Below are positions 1-33,698 of a stretch of DNA of 64,000 nucleotides, one piece after another. The stretch comes from Onchocerca volvulus (taxonomy: Eukaryota > Nematoda > Chromadorea > Rhabditida > Onchocercidae): contig HG738137.1 in NCBI GenBank assembly GCA_000499405.2, forward strand, positions 24,479,673 to 24,543,672, in the 5' to 3' direction. The number at the start of each line of letters is the position of its first letter. Position 1 is the stretch's first letter. The position numbers and the translations under genes are program-made. A model generated the notes under the pieces. It searched no databases and was not told where the DNA came from. It saw only the letters and a program-made list of their open reading frames with translations.

Positions 1-2101
1 GATGTCTTTAATAATTATTCTTATAAATTTTGCTATTTAAAGTCATTACAATCTCTGCTGTTGTTGTTTTGATCATCGTTCATTTCATCAATAACATGAA
101 TAAATCTTTTCATACTTAATCCTGTAATGCTAGCAGAAGATAACAACATATATGTGCCATGTGAAGTTTTTACCAACAACTTTATCCATTGCGAATAGTA
201 TAACTTAAATAATGCGAATAATATCGACTTGTTAAAATGTTACGATTGTCATAATGTTCTGTTTGCTGATAACGAATATCTAAATGTTCGAAATAAATTA
301 GAACGAAACGAATACTCCGATCACTTCTCGCAGGACATTGGCATAAATTGTCAATTTGTCAATTAATAATATTGGGAGCGAATCTTTATCTTCTCATTTC
401 AAACATTGTCTAGTAATTGCAAACGATCGACCGATTTATTATCTCTTTTAATCCTTCTTCTAATTTATTTATTTTTCAAAATGATTTAAAAGTTTTTTAC
501 GAAACATTTTTAATATATATATATATATAATGGCTTTGTACTTACCATATCAATACTAATTATGTGCTCTATGACAAATACTTAATTCGGATGGGACTGA
601 TAAGTCTGTGATACCTTCCTGCATTCAGAAATACTGTAGCTTTTTTGCAGAAAAACAAAAAAAGACACCGCCAATCTTATTAGACAGATGGAATCACTTA
701 AAGAAGACAATTCATTATTTTTTAAGCTGTCAATACAAATTCTTGATTCAATGGATAAATGAATCCATCATATATAATTGCCTATATTTAAGGCATTACT
801 GCACGTATATTTTCGCAGTAGAATTTGTTTTTGAAAATTCAATTTTCCGAAAAAATTGTAAAAACAAATTTATTAGCTATAACTGCATTATTGATGAATA
901 TCTCTTGCTGTGATTTTCATTCACACATCTCAATCTCCGTTAAAGATTTTTTCATGAATGAAACCTGGCAATTATAATAGTTGTATTGAGTTAAACAATT
1001 CTTCTAGGTTTCAATCGTTGCTTTATATTATCAGCTGGTAACTGCGGTTTTTTACGAATTGAACTGATTTTGAAGTTTATTTCATGCATTTCGTTTCCCA
1101 ATAGAATACCTAAAAAAAATAGTTCGAACGAAGCTTATGAATTCAGTTATTTAAAACATGATTCAGGCTATTAATGAAAATTCGGTTAATCTTTCGAGAC
1201 TGCTACGAAAGTATGATATAGATATACCGGGTTCTTGTTTAACAATATTGTCATCATTCATGAAGGTTCCAGCACCATTTAACAAATCAAGTTTCTCGTT
1301 CACTAGCAAAACTCCTTTCACCAAATTTGCTGAAATTTTATATCTTGAAAAAAATATTTAGAAAAAAGTATAAAAAAAAGAAAAAAGCCTAAGAACATCA
1401 ATTTCACATATATACGGCGAGAAATTAATGACTACGTAATGTTTTTTAACCAATCCTAAAAACTGTATTGGAAAGATTGGATGGAAACAGATGAATGTTA
1501 AGTTCAGCTGAGCTTTCTCAGTAGTTGTATATATATATATTTTTTTTCTCCTGTAAATAGATGGATCTTTTCCATTTCTTATGAAGATTAAGTAAACTAA
1601 TAAATGACGTCAAAGAAACTATCTCTACCTGATTAATCGATTGGAGTGTTAATGATGAAAAAATTTAATAAATATGATCACTCTATTTATGAAATGAATA
1701 TTCGCAAATCATCTTATGTTCTAAAAAAAATATATCGTCCTGTCCATTACAATGCTCTATGTTGTCAATAATTATAAATCATTGATATTTGTAAGATTTT
1801 GAAACTTCACTTCGTATTTCAATAATTTCTAATGTAATTATTTGAACACACATAAAAAAAAAAACTTCATATACACTTCTATATATATAAAAAAGTCCCA
1901 TATTTCTTTCTGCACATTTCATATCATTTAAGAAATCCATTTTTATTCACAATAATAGCAATGAGATTTCTCGTTAACATTATAATAACTTCCTCCTGCC
2001 TTAGTCATTTCATCCTTTCTCCTTCATCGTCAAAAATACTCTAATTCCAAGCATAGAATATGGTAAAAAGAAAAAGAAAAGAACGAATTTCATAAAGGAA
2101 A
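1..2101. other. AT-rich region without a supported gene
   Basis: No exon set with recognisable protein similarity was found on either strand. Open frames at 608-913 and 1158-1361 (plus) have the biased composition expected by chance in AT-rich DNA and no recognisable motif. There are short A/T runs and small TA tracts near 513-530 and 1531-1540. The part next to 2101 presumably holds the 3' UTR of the downstream-reading minus-strand gene; this is inferred from position only. Confidence 0.5.
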
Positions 2102-2767
2102 CTAACTAGCTTTAAGTGTCATAGCATCTTTCTGGGTTCTGATGGCAGTGGTTGGAATATAAACATGGGGAAGAGCAAGATGATGAAAATGGCAATTCAG
2201 TGGTACTGCATCGGATCGAGATGGAATTGCAAGTCTTACTCGATTCTTTGCTTTATGAGGAAATTTAATAGACGACAAATCACTCAATGGAACCTGCAAT
2301 TAATATTCCTTGATTTTATTAAATTCTTGCAAATGTTTCATATAATGATTTTTCACATATCAGAGTAACTAAACATAAACACATAATTCTCGAAAATATC
2401 AATCAATAGTTTACTTTGTCTAATAAATGTTGGTCACTTTAACGATTGAAAAAATTAGTTATTAGTAATAAGAATTAACGATGATTTGCAATTCATTCTG
2501 TTGGGTGTTATAATTTAAAATAATAAATCATTAAGATTATTTGAACAAATTATTAAGAACTAATTAGCCTATCCATTCAATAAATTTAATCTTCCAAAAA
2601 GATGTGAAAAAGCAAACCTTTGTCGGCTTCCTGACTAACCAAATATCATATTCATCTTTGTTTGTACCGCATGAATTAGCTGAAACAGCATCCGAATTCA
2701 GCACAGTGTCGCTCGAATCCGTTTCACCAAAAACTGAATCATCATCCGATCTTTTCCTTTTTCCCAT
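2102..2767 (-). CDS. Small RPA34-like protein (RNA polymerase I subunit-like)
   Basis: Two exons, 2767..2618 and 2293..2102, joined in phase 0 with a GT donor and TTGCAG acceptor, give 113 aa. The N-terminus is basic then acidic/serine-rich. It is followed by DIWLVRKPTKVPLSDLSSIK (residues 41-60), which matches in spacing the W-L-[IV]-x2-P...V-x-[IL]-x2-L pattern I recall from the N-terminal dimerisation region of yeast Rpa34 and human POLR1G. A later stretch (RLAIPSRSDAVPL, 69-81) also fits that domain. RPA34 pairs with RPA49 on RNA polymerase I. The lysine-rich C-terminal tail of the known proteins is missing, so this would be a minimal form. A likely trans-splice acceptor (TTTTTCAG) ends at 2776, leaving an 8-nt 5' UTR and supporting this start. 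The gene model is good; the family assignment is tentative. Confidence 0.45.
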
Positions 2768-3960
2768 TTTTATGGCTGAAAAAGAAAAAAAAAGAGAGAA
2801 AATTTGGAGTTTTGGCCAACTGATGATGTCAAAAATAAAGCAACCATCAAATTATCATAATCCATGTATTACATCATTTGCCAGTGATTTAGTGGCATCT
2901 AATAATCGTTGAGGCATAATAACAGATATGAAGTGAGTCTTTCAAAACATACATCAGACAAACATTACAGAAATATTTATTTCAATAACAATATCACGCA
3001 GATCAAATTAATCTTGTTACATTCTATTATATTAATCGCATTTAAAAAACTGAATATCACTTGAATAATGAGTAATGATCATACAAGTAAAAACTTCTTT
3101 ACAAAGAACAACTAGTAAACAAAAATGATTCAATTTTCACGACAGATAAAGAATTCCTTTATATATAGAAAAATAATTCAGCAATAAAAAGGAGCAACTT
3201 CTTTTTTTTTGTTTAAATCTAAATTTAACATCTACTTTTTGCTTCGCTTTATTTCCGTTTGAAATATCAGTCCTGACCTACATAAAAATATTTCAAACGG
3301 AAATAAAGAAAAACGAAAGTAAATATTAAATGTAAATTTAAGGAAATAAAAAAAAATGGCATAAAAAAGCTCAGTAAAGAACTGGATAATGTAAATCAAC
3401 AATTTTATAAAAGAACTAATAATTCTTACACCCGGAAATAAAACTAATAATACATCACTATAAGTTAACGTTCTTCGATGATTTGGCATTATTTCCTTGT
3501 ATTCCATATTTCTTCAATGATCGTTTCATCCGTAACTCTTTATTCCATGATATAAAAGGCTCCAGCGTGAATGAATCTTCTGTTGTAATGAAGAATTCTT
3601 CCAAATCTCAAACCAAATTGAAATACAGTCATATGTGAAAAAAAAAATTTAAAAGGTAATTTAATATGCAAACCTGTCTTTTCAGCTTATTTGAAACCTT
3701 CAAAAATCTGCCTAGGAGTATTCCGACATCATTTAATGACAGGAAATATCAGAAATATTTAATATAAATAGTTCTAGAAAATATAAAATGGGGTGGATGA
3801 GAAGTTAGTTTGAAACTATCAGTAATGTCTAGTATTTAATGTAGTTTGAAATCTTAAGTTTTAAATATTTTGTAGCTTGCATTCCAAAAGAGTGGAACAG
3901 CAACGTATAAAGTAAAAATTATAAATATTATTGCACAAAAAGGAATGCAATCAATGAACG
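2768..3960. other. Spacer between HDDC2 and the RPA34-like gene
   Basis: This 1.2-kb AT-rich spacer lies between two genes read in the same direction. It contains the perfect inverted repeat at 3247-3308, listed separately. The minus-strand open frame at 3232-3507 (91 codons) overlaps the repeat, is dominated by F/I/L, and shows no motif, so I do not call it a gene. The distance is long for a classical nematode operon. Confidence 0.5.
3247..3308. repeat. Perfect 20-bp inverted repeat with 22-nt loop
   Basis: The left arm 3247-3266 reads CTTTATTTCCGTTTGAAATA and the right arm 3289-3308 is its exact reverse complement. The mixed base composition makes chance pairing unlikely compared with simple A/T hairpins. 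It could be a remnant of a small foldback element or a structured RNA in the 3' UTR of HDDC2; the sequence alone cannot decide. Confidence 0.85.
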
Positions 3961-4922
3961 CTAGAAATAATTGCTGTACTGAATACCTATATCGTATTTT
4001 TGTTCGTAATGAAAAGCCTGAGCGATCATATCGAATTTATCTAAATGTTTGACAATCTTAGCTTCTTTAGTTTCATTGTCTTCATATTCCTGCCACAATG
4101 AATACCAGTCTTCGCCAGCTGATGATGGTACCATCTCCGTAATTTTCTTCATAGCCTATACATGATCAGAACTAAAATTAATAAATGAAGTGGAAAAAGA
4201 TCGATAAAGATTCATTTTTACACTAGATTCATTTTTACAGTAGATCTCTCGCAATACTGTTTAATCAGTGGACCATTGCTCTACAATTATCCAAAGAGAA
4301 AGAATTACTTCTGTTTAACATCTAATTATGATTTATGACACCTATACATCCGTAATTTTGATTCAGAAAAACAAACCTCATTTTCCAATCGATGTTTCTC
4401 TGTAACCGAAATACCGCAATATGGAGTAATATCGCCTATAATAGCTTCACCTAGATCGTGTACCAATGTCATTCTGATACATTTTGCACGATCATAACTA
4501 TCATCCAGTAACATTGCAAGCACTGCCATACGATACATATGACAGGCTACTGTTTCTGGTTCTGGAATCTAAAAATTTGAATTCATTCAATACGTTACAT
4601 GTCATTGATTCCGAACTCAAGAACTAAGAAAAGAGTTAAGCAGAGCTACGATATGTCCGTCTATCCACTTATTTCATTACTGGAATCAATTCTACTCAAT
4701 TATTTTCCTTCCGGAATCAATTCAATAAAAACAATTGCTATTTGCAATTTGAATCAAAAAAAAAAAAAACTTGTCACAGGAAACAGATAAAATCGTGACA
4801 AACTTCTCAAAAAAAAACCTCCAAATTTAACTAACATTAAATTTCATCCATCCAGTTCTTTTCAAATGTTTCAATTCATCCAGTATTTTTAATAAACTGA
4901 AAATATCCGTCGTTTCTGCCAT
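3961..4922 (-). CDS. HD-domain 5'-deoxynucleotidase, HDDC2/YfbR family
   Basis: Three exons (4922..4836, 4568..4377, 4155..3961), all joined in phase 0, encode 157 aa. The family dephosphorylates 5'-deoxynucleoside monophosphates with a divalent metal held by the HD motif. Visible ligands are His in CHMYRMA (residue ~39), the HD pair in LVHDLGE (with the catalytic-type Glu following), and Asp in LDKFDM. The linker GDITP and the stretch LWQEYEDNETKEAKIVKHLD are typical of HDDC2. The protein stops soon after the YEQKYDIGIQYSNYF end and lacks roughly 30-40 C-terminal residues of the ~200-aa animal proteins. The Ser/Ala-Asp-His sequence usual before the first ligand is Ala-Cys-His here. It lies head-to-head with nth-1, with 405 bp between the two start codons. 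Confidence 0.92.
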
Positions 4923-5327
4923 TTCGTTTTTTATCGGAATGATTTCAACCTTAAGAAAACAAAAAGTTCGCAGGATATATACATAGCAGTACACCCAGTA
5001 AATGCTTCTACAATCCAATCAGAAACCCAACCCCACAAATTTCAAACAGACATCCACGCCGCTTCATTATACATATGTATGCACATATTCTTAATTCAAC
5101 TTTTCGACTTATTGTTGTTAGATCACGATGATCAGAACCACGATGAAAATTCGTTCGCTCACTCTGAATATTTCTATTTTATCCATCGGACTGTTTATTT
5201 ATTGTTGTTTGCTATTCTCAAATTATATTTCATAATGTTAGACTTCAAATTGCATTTCTATGCAGATGAATTTCCAACTATATTTCAGGACAAGGAAACG
5301 GGTCGTTTCGGAGGTTTATTTCGGACA
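4923..5327. promoter_or_regulatory. Shared divergent upstream region of HDDC2 and nth-1
   Basis: These 405 bp separate the start codons of two divergently read genes, so both promoters must lie here or inside the neighbouring gene. No clear TATA box or named motif is visible. A good splice acceptor (TATATTTCAG) ends at 5288, 39 nt before the nth-1 ATG, and probably marks trans-splicing of that transcript. A long plus-strand frame (5079-5417) runs through the region and into nth-1 exon 1; I treat its upstream part as non-coding. Confidence 0.55.
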
Positions 5328-5834
5328 ATGGCAACACCAATGAAGAAACGCCGGAAAGCAATAAAAATAACATTCGATAAAGAAGAGCATTGTTCAAAAA
5401 GTATTAATTATTTTTGATTTTTTTTTACCCATCATACTATTTTTCTAGCTACTCAGAAAAAAAAGAAATAGAAATAAATCTTAAAAAAGAAAAAAAAAAG
5501 AAGAAAAAACGCCAGAAAAAAATACTATTTGTGTGTGTTGTTGTTTTGTGAATAGTAGTTTATGTTGAATTTTAGATGGAAATGAACAAAGTGCTGATAC
5601 GGAAGAATCACCTTTATGGATGAAACATTTAGAAAATATCAAGCAAATGAGAAGTAATTGGGATGCTCCGGTGGATAGTATGGGTTGCCATATGCTTGCT
5701 GATGCACTTGCTGAACCGAAGGTATGATAATTAATGTTCTCGCGAAATTACTGTAATGCTTGTTACATGGAATTAATCTTTTCATTAAAAACGCAACGAA
5801 ATAAATAAAAATGACTGATCCTTAAATTTATATA

Positions 5835-5868
<34 letters not shown>

Positions 5869-7696
5869 GATTTAGACACATAACATATCATGTTATTTTG
5901 TTTGATGATATCATTGACGGATTATTTTTAACAACAATTTCGGAATTCTATCAAGACGAACATTTTAAAACTTCATTTTTTGCTTCCTCCAAAATTCGTA
6001 AGGATTATTCTCAAGATAATATATCAGCAGCGCATAATTTTGGAATATTTCTTTTTATTTTCGTTTAATTTTGAGGTATTTCGTTTCCAAACTCTATTAT
6101 CGTTGATGTTATCAAGTCAAACAAAAGATCATATAACTGCTGCTGCAATGCATGTAAGTTATAATTCACAGTTTGTCCTGAAATTAGTACGAATGTAAAG
6201 AATCATTATGCTAGTTGGATATATGCTATATGTATACATATGCAATTTACGTATATAATTCTTCTTGCATGCATATTTGCACAATGTACAGAACATAATT
6301 ATATGCGCACATATGTGTACTTATGTGTCCAGTTGTTTTAAAGATAATGGAATAACGAAAGTAAGAGGTTTTTTCAAATATATTGGGATTAAATTTAGAC
6401 AGTTTCAAAAATTAGTGTAATATATGCGTCCTCACTCAATAATTCAGTGATTGAAGCAATCATGAAATAAGTTTTATTTAAATGATTTATTAATGGATTA
6501 TGCATAATACGTCAATTTACAGCGATTACGAACACATGGATGTACAGTTGATGATTTAATCGTAATTTCTACGGAAGAGCTTCAGCAGTTGCTTATTCCG
6601 GTCGGTTTCTACAAGGTAAGAGATGATAATAACAATGAACAATAAAAGTAGTTTCAAGATATGGCTATAAAATTGGGGAGAAAATCCTTATTACTTTTCA
6701 GATTTTATTTAATTAAAAAAAGTTTACATAGACAGGAGGGTTGCGTTGATTTCAACAGAAACTCAGATCAATGTTAAACATGCTGCTTCTTCACCTGGAA
6801 GATTTTTAGTAAAGAACTAACCTGAAATATAAGCTGAAAAATTCCGTTCCTTCAATAAATCATTCTTTTTTTTTTTTTTTTTTTCTCTTACTAAATTAAA
6901 GTATGTTTTGCCCTATCAGTATGGGAATATGTGGCTCTATATTTTCATGATCAAATGGGCTGGAAAATTTTCGTTTTTTTAGTATTATCTCCATTTTTCT
7001 CTTTTTTTTTTCGGTAAATTAATTAAATCTGTTTCTTTTTATTTTAGAAAAAAGCCATATACATCAAGAAGGTAGCAGAAATTTTGAAGGAGCATTATGA
7101 TGGCGATATACCAAATACGGTGGAAGGGCTTTGCTCTCTCCCGGGTGTTGGTGAAAAGATGGCTTATCTTGCAATGCATACAGCTTGGGATCAGATGGAA
7201 GGACTTGGTGTCGACACACATGTACATCGTATCAGTAACAGACTTGGATGGGTGCGTTTCTGTATAAAGTAGTAATAGCTTTATTAAAGTCTGTTTCATT
7301 AATAAACTGAATAACAAGACTGTTTTTGGAAGGTTTATTTCTTTATAGATAATAAAGTTCGAAATATTAGGCTCCATTTTTATATCTTATCAAAATTTTT
7401 TGTATGCTTTTTTTATTTTAAAGTTTCTATAGCAATAGAACGATATTAAGAGCAGAAGTCATCGTTAAGAGAGCATGATCCTTCTAAGCTAAAATTTATT
7501 TTTGCAGATTAAAACTTCAAATCCGAAAGAATCTCGGATAGCTTTGGAAGCATTGGTTCCACGTGAACAGTGGCAAGAATTGAATAAATTGCTAGTGGGC
7601 TTTGGGCAACAAATGTGTTTACCAATTTTACCGAAATGTTCGGAATGTTTAAATAAAAATATATGCGCCGCTATAGGAGTGAAGAAGAAGCGTTAA
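5328..7696 (+). CDS. nth-1: Endonuclease III homologue, bifunctional DNA glycosylase/AP lyase (NTH1)
   Basis: Six exons (5328..5400, 5576..5721, 6076..6153, 6523..6615, 7048..7251, 7508..7696) encode 260 aa in an unbroken frame. NTH1 removes oxidised pyrimidines in base-excision repair and cleaves at the abasic site. All key features are visible: the helix-hairpin-helix LPGVGEKMA with the Schiff-base lysine at residue 167, catalytic Asp 186 in [10 protein letters not shown], and the [4Fe-4S] cluster cysteines 235, 242, 245 and 251 (C-x6-C-x2-C-x5-C). [15 protein letters not shown] is a family signature. The basic N-terminus (MKKRRKAIK) could serve as a nuclear signal. The protein is about 50 aa shorter than human NTHL1, all at the N-terminus. 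The start was chosen as the first ATG after the TTTCAG acceptor at 5288; a longer open frame upstream cannot be fully excluded. Confidence 0.95.
5837..5866. repeat. Poly(T) tract of 30 nt in nth-1 intron 2
   Basis: An uninterrupted run of about 30 T lies 116 nt downstream of the exon 2 donor. Such tracts are common in this window; this is the longest. Its length in the assembly should be treated as uncertain. Confidence 0.9.
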
Positions 7697-8778
7697 TATT
7701 TTAGATTGAAATCTTCAGTGCAACAAAATCCGATATACTTTTAGTTGTTTTATTTTTCTCATTGATCTCTTCGTTATTTTATTCACTTTTTTTTTTTTTC
7801 AGGTCATTTGAGTAATTCTCAAGTACTAGCTGTTTTTACTTTTTTGTTCCTTAAATTTATCATTTATTCTTTATTCATGTAAATATTTTTGAATTTTCAT
7901 ATGTTTATTTCAAGTGTTTGTATTCTCTTGAATACTTATGTATGCGTTCACATGTTTATACGTTTGATTCATTCGATCTAAGCTATTTTTCTACCCTAAT
8001 CTTCAAATTAAAATAAATTTAAGAAAAGAGATAAAATAGTTACAACTGGGCATTAGTTTATTTAAAGGAAATAGTGGTGGGAAAAAACGGAAGATGTAGA
8101 TTTAAAAAAAAAAAGAAAATACAACTGTCCATATTCCCGCATTTATTAATTATCAAAACTGAGGTGGAAATCTCAGAATCCAAAAGTGATTTCTATGGCT
8201 ACGCAAACTAACTTGCTATAAATTTAATTAAAATTGGGCAATTACGGCAAATAACAATGAAATAGCAACAACAATGAATTTGTAAAAAAGAAAATATAAA
8301 AGACATAACAATAAAAACCCGTAATCAGATCAATACAAAGCTTATTTTTCAACCATTATTTGACACACTGTCAGTCCCGGAGGACTTGATATATATTCGC
8401 TACACGGCTATAAGGAAACAGAAATCAGCAAGCAAAGCAAAATATTGGGATAAAAAATGAACTGACGGAACGACTGCTTCTAAAAACGCTATCTTCAGAA
8501 GACATTCAAAGTTTTAGTCTTGAAAAATTAGCAAGATATCTCGCATTTTCATTCTATCGAAATAAATTTTGTAACAAAAAAATGAATGCTCAAAAAAAAA
8601 AAAAAAGAAAAAATACATTCTATATGAGGCGTCTCCTATTGTTGATCCAATTTTATGCTACATATCAATTTCTTAGATTTCTGACTTTAGCCGTTTTATC
8701 AATTTACTTTAATATACTCGCTGCTAAAATGTAATTAGAATATAAAATGAATCATCTACCTTAAGAAGATACAAAATA
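7697..8778. other. Convergent 3' spacer between nth-1 and rpc-1
   Basis: Both neighbouring genes end here, so the region should hold two 3' UTRs. A plus-strand AATAAA is present at 8012-8017, about 315 nt after the nth-1 stop, and is a possible poly(A) signal. No open frame with protein similarity was seen. Confidence 0.5.
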
Positions 8779-20430
<11,652 letters not shown>

Positions 20431-21197
20431 ATTGATTAAAACGAAATGAATTCGTCTCTAAAAGAAAAAAAAAAAAAAAAAAGAAGAAACTCAGAAAAAA
20501 ATATCTACTGTGGAAATTTCGAGAATTGAAATTTGAAAGAATTTAATCAATACTTGCAAATGTTAAATTTAAAAGTACACAAATGAAAGAAACGAATAAT
20601 TAGGAGACTAATTTGATCAAAATCTCATTTCAATATGGTAACAATTACAATTTGATATGCTCAAATATATTTCGCGAAGTTTGAAGTATATCGAAAACAT
20701 TTTTTTTTTAAATAGTAAGAAATTATCCGATAACAGATCAATCATCAATTAAATTCAGAATTATTTAACAGCTCTAAAATTCTAAAAAGCATTAAAAATT
20801 TTTTTGCAAAAAATTTGTGCAAAATTGTATAGCGGTGATTATATTTACTACCTCATAAAAAATCCATTATTTACATAATATTTGTATATTTTCTTGCAAG
20901 AAGAATAGATAATTTTATGATTTTAAGTAGGCAAATGTAAGTTCTATTAATGTGACTATTAGATGTATAGGTTTTAAGAAATGAATATAGTTTGAAAAAA
21001 AAAGGATATAATTAACATAAATATGAATATAATTATCATCAAGTTATAAGAAATGGAAATATTCATCAGAAATAAATAAAAACCTTGCACATTGAATAAA
21101 TTTGATAAATTTAGATTTTCAGGTGAAGATTTTTAAACATAATATCATTCATAATTTCGTTATTTTCTAAGAATGACCCTAAAATCAACATTTTCTA

Positions 21198-21240
21198 AAG
21201 AGAGAGGGAGAGAGAGAAAGAAAGAGAGAGGAAGAAAGGT
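21198..21240. repeat. GA-rich low-complexity tract
   Basis: An imperfect GAGAGA/GAAAGA run upstream of rpc-1 and wdr-5. GAGA-type tracts can act as promoter elements in animals, but nothing here shows use. Confidence 0.8.
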
Positions 21241-21620
21241 AAAAATAAAAAATAGTGCGGAAAAAGAAAGGGAAAAAAAGGAAATGTTAATAGCAAATCA
21301 AATTATTGCATACGACATATAGACGCAAATATGCTAATTTTACTTCATTTCAATGTTCTATTTTTATTTTGTAAAAATAAGGGGGGAAAAAGAACAAGAG
21401 CGCGGCCTTTGACCCTTGGCATATTTATGTCTAACCAAACGGGGAAGAACTAAAAGTAGAATCTATTCACGGACTTGTCCGCGATTTTTATTCCTGGATA
21501 TTTCAGGATGTACGAGCCAGAAATTACCTATTTGGGTGGGCACGTGTTGCTAATGGTAGTTTCATGTTATAATCGACTGTAACTTTGAGATGAAGGTAAA
21601 ATAATTGTAGATGAGGTTTG

Positions 21621-21800
21621 GAGCTAGACAGAAGGAAGAGGATGTACGTAATACGTGCGTGAGATAGGAGGAGAAACGTGAGACAGAAAGAAGGTTTACG
21701 TGACACATGCGTGAGGCAGAAGACTTGCGTGAGATAGAAGGAAGACTTACGTGATACGTGCGTGATACAGAAGGATTGCGTAAGTCAGGAGTAACAAAAT
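21621..21800. repeat. Degenerate repeat built on ACGTGATACGTGCGTGAGA
   Basis: Several imperfect copies of a purine-rich unit of the form (AGAYAGAAGGAAG..TTACGTGAYACGTGCGTGAG) follow each other. Clear matches begin near 21622, 21680, 21718 and 21750. The unit length varies, so this is an old, diverged tandem array. It is more GC-rich than its surroundings and carries many CGTG cores. Confidence 0.7.
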
Positions 21801-22334
21801 TTGCGTGATATGTTTAACTTTTTTGTAGAAAAGAAGAAAATATATTTTAATGAATAAGTAATCTAGCGAACGTACAGAGATGTATGTAATTCTTCACTCC
21901 AAATTTAAGGAGGAAATTAATCTTTTGGATTTTATTAATTAGAAGTAAACTCTTCTCCCATACTATATCTTAAATGAATTCAAATCCGCTAATTTTAATT
22001 GTAAAAAGATTATAATAAAGAAGAAAGTGATGCAAAAGGTCACAGAAAGGTTAAATAAAAGGTTACATGAAAAGTTCATTTAGGAAATAGCATATCCAAA
22101 AATCTCATATTTCACATTTAAAGATTTTTATTTTTCCGCATGTGTTTTAAATATATATATTCGTGATATATGGATATATGTTTACTTGCGTATTTAAAAT
22201 TCTATTAGACTTGTTTACATGTATTTAAATCATTAGATTCATAATATTGAATAGTTCTAAATTTCAGGATTTCAGGATCAATATCAAAGAAGCTATAAAA
22301 GTACAATTGATAGTAGTATAGTAGTGATAAACAT

Positions 22335-25271
<2,937 letters not shown>

Positions 25272-26341
25272 TCTTTTATATATATATATCCCAATATATA
25301 GATGCTGCTAGCTGTGCCGATAATTAAATATGAATCATTCTGATGTTTTCATCTTAGTGAATCTTTTGAAGCCTTAAATAAATCTTCGGATAATTATTTG
25401 AACGAGTTTTTGTTGGTTTTTAATTTATAGTTTATTCATGCATCTAGCGTATGTAGAATATATTACTATTGCATTCTTACTTCTGCTTTATCTAAATAAT
25501 AAAAATATGTTTAAGAAATATGTGAAAAATATCTCAGAACAAATTTCGGCAGTTTTTAAAAGACTGGTCATTTTTTTGAATGGACAGTTTCATAAGTTTG
25601 TCTGTTTTGATAAATTGGTAGCATTATTTTTGATATTTATTCCTTTGCATTTTTCTGTTCGTTTTTTCTTTTTCTTTTTTTTTTTTATTTTCCATGAAAT
25701 TGATATTGTTTGTTATAGAAATCAGTGGTTTTTCTGCAGCATATTTCTCAATTTATGTCTGATACTCATTATTCTTGACTTTTCTACATAAATGACGATA
25801 AAATAATTGATTATTTTCGAAGTTTTTTGACTTAATAATTGATCAAATACCAGACCAGACTGCGTATGATTAAATAGAAATTCCATTAACAACAAAAATT
25901 TTAAATTTTATCTTGACAACTCAGCAGCAATATTTTATCAGCTATTTACAGAATTCAGTTCTTTACCAAAAGGATACAGTTCTCTGTATTTCTTCCTGAT
26001 CTTGCCTACTTCACATATCTTGAAATGAATTTTAAAAAAAAGCAAACTTTTTATTATATTTAGAATTGGAATCTCAAATAATATGCTATTCAGGAGCCAA
26101 CAACTGAAAGGAATCTCAAATAAGGCAATCTGGTGAAATTGTTTCAACTTCGTGTACGATTTTGTAAAATGTTTATAATGATTAAATTTTTAGTTTTAAC
26201 ATAAGTAACTCTTGTAATTAAATGTGAACTTTAATCTTTAAGTTGAATAGGAAACAAAAAAAAATTGAAATTAATTTTTATCGAATGTAGGTAATTGTAA
26301 CGATAACGAAAAAAAAAATAAAATAAAATATAACACAAATT
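25272..26341. other. Convergent 3' spacer between wdr-5 and the TTBK-like kinase
   Basis: The wdr-5 poly(A) signal AATAAA lies at 25377-25382. An open frame of 117 codons (25438-25791, plus) starts just after an AATTTATAG acceptor-like site, but it is made largely of F/L/I and poly-F from T runs and has no motif. I leave it uncalled. The rest is AT-rich and presumably includes the 3' UTR of the kinase gene. Confidence 0.5.

Positions 26342-33698
<7,357 letters not shown>

Larger units (their letters stand above)
20431..22334. promoter_or_regulatory. Divergent upstream region of rpc-1 and wdr-5
   Basis: This 1.9-kb region separates two divergently read genes. It holds a GA-rich stretch (21198-21240), a degenerate repeat rich in ACGTG/GCGTGA (21621-21800), and a pocket of unusually GC-richer sequence around 21395-21480. 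Tandem acceptors ATTTCAG/ATTTCAG end at 22266 and 22275, about 60-70 nt before the wdr-5 ATG, and are the likely trans-splice sites. No protein-coding exon was recognised. Confidence 0.6.

Noticed and set aside
608..913. 101-codon plus-strand open frame
   Set aside because: No motif, composition rich in I/F/N/Y/K as expected from AT-rich DNA, no splice-linked partner exon.
1158..1361. 67-codon plus-strand open frame near the left end
   Set aside because: Composition is more protein-like than most, but there is no recognisable family and no neighbouring exon.
3232..3507. 91-codon minus-strand frame
   Set aside because: It overlaps the inverted repeat and is mostly hydrophobic low-complexity sequence.
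25438..25791. 117-codon plus-strand frame downstream of wdr-5
   Set aside because: Dominated by F/L/I with a poly-F run from a T tract; lies in the expected 3' UTR region and has no motif.
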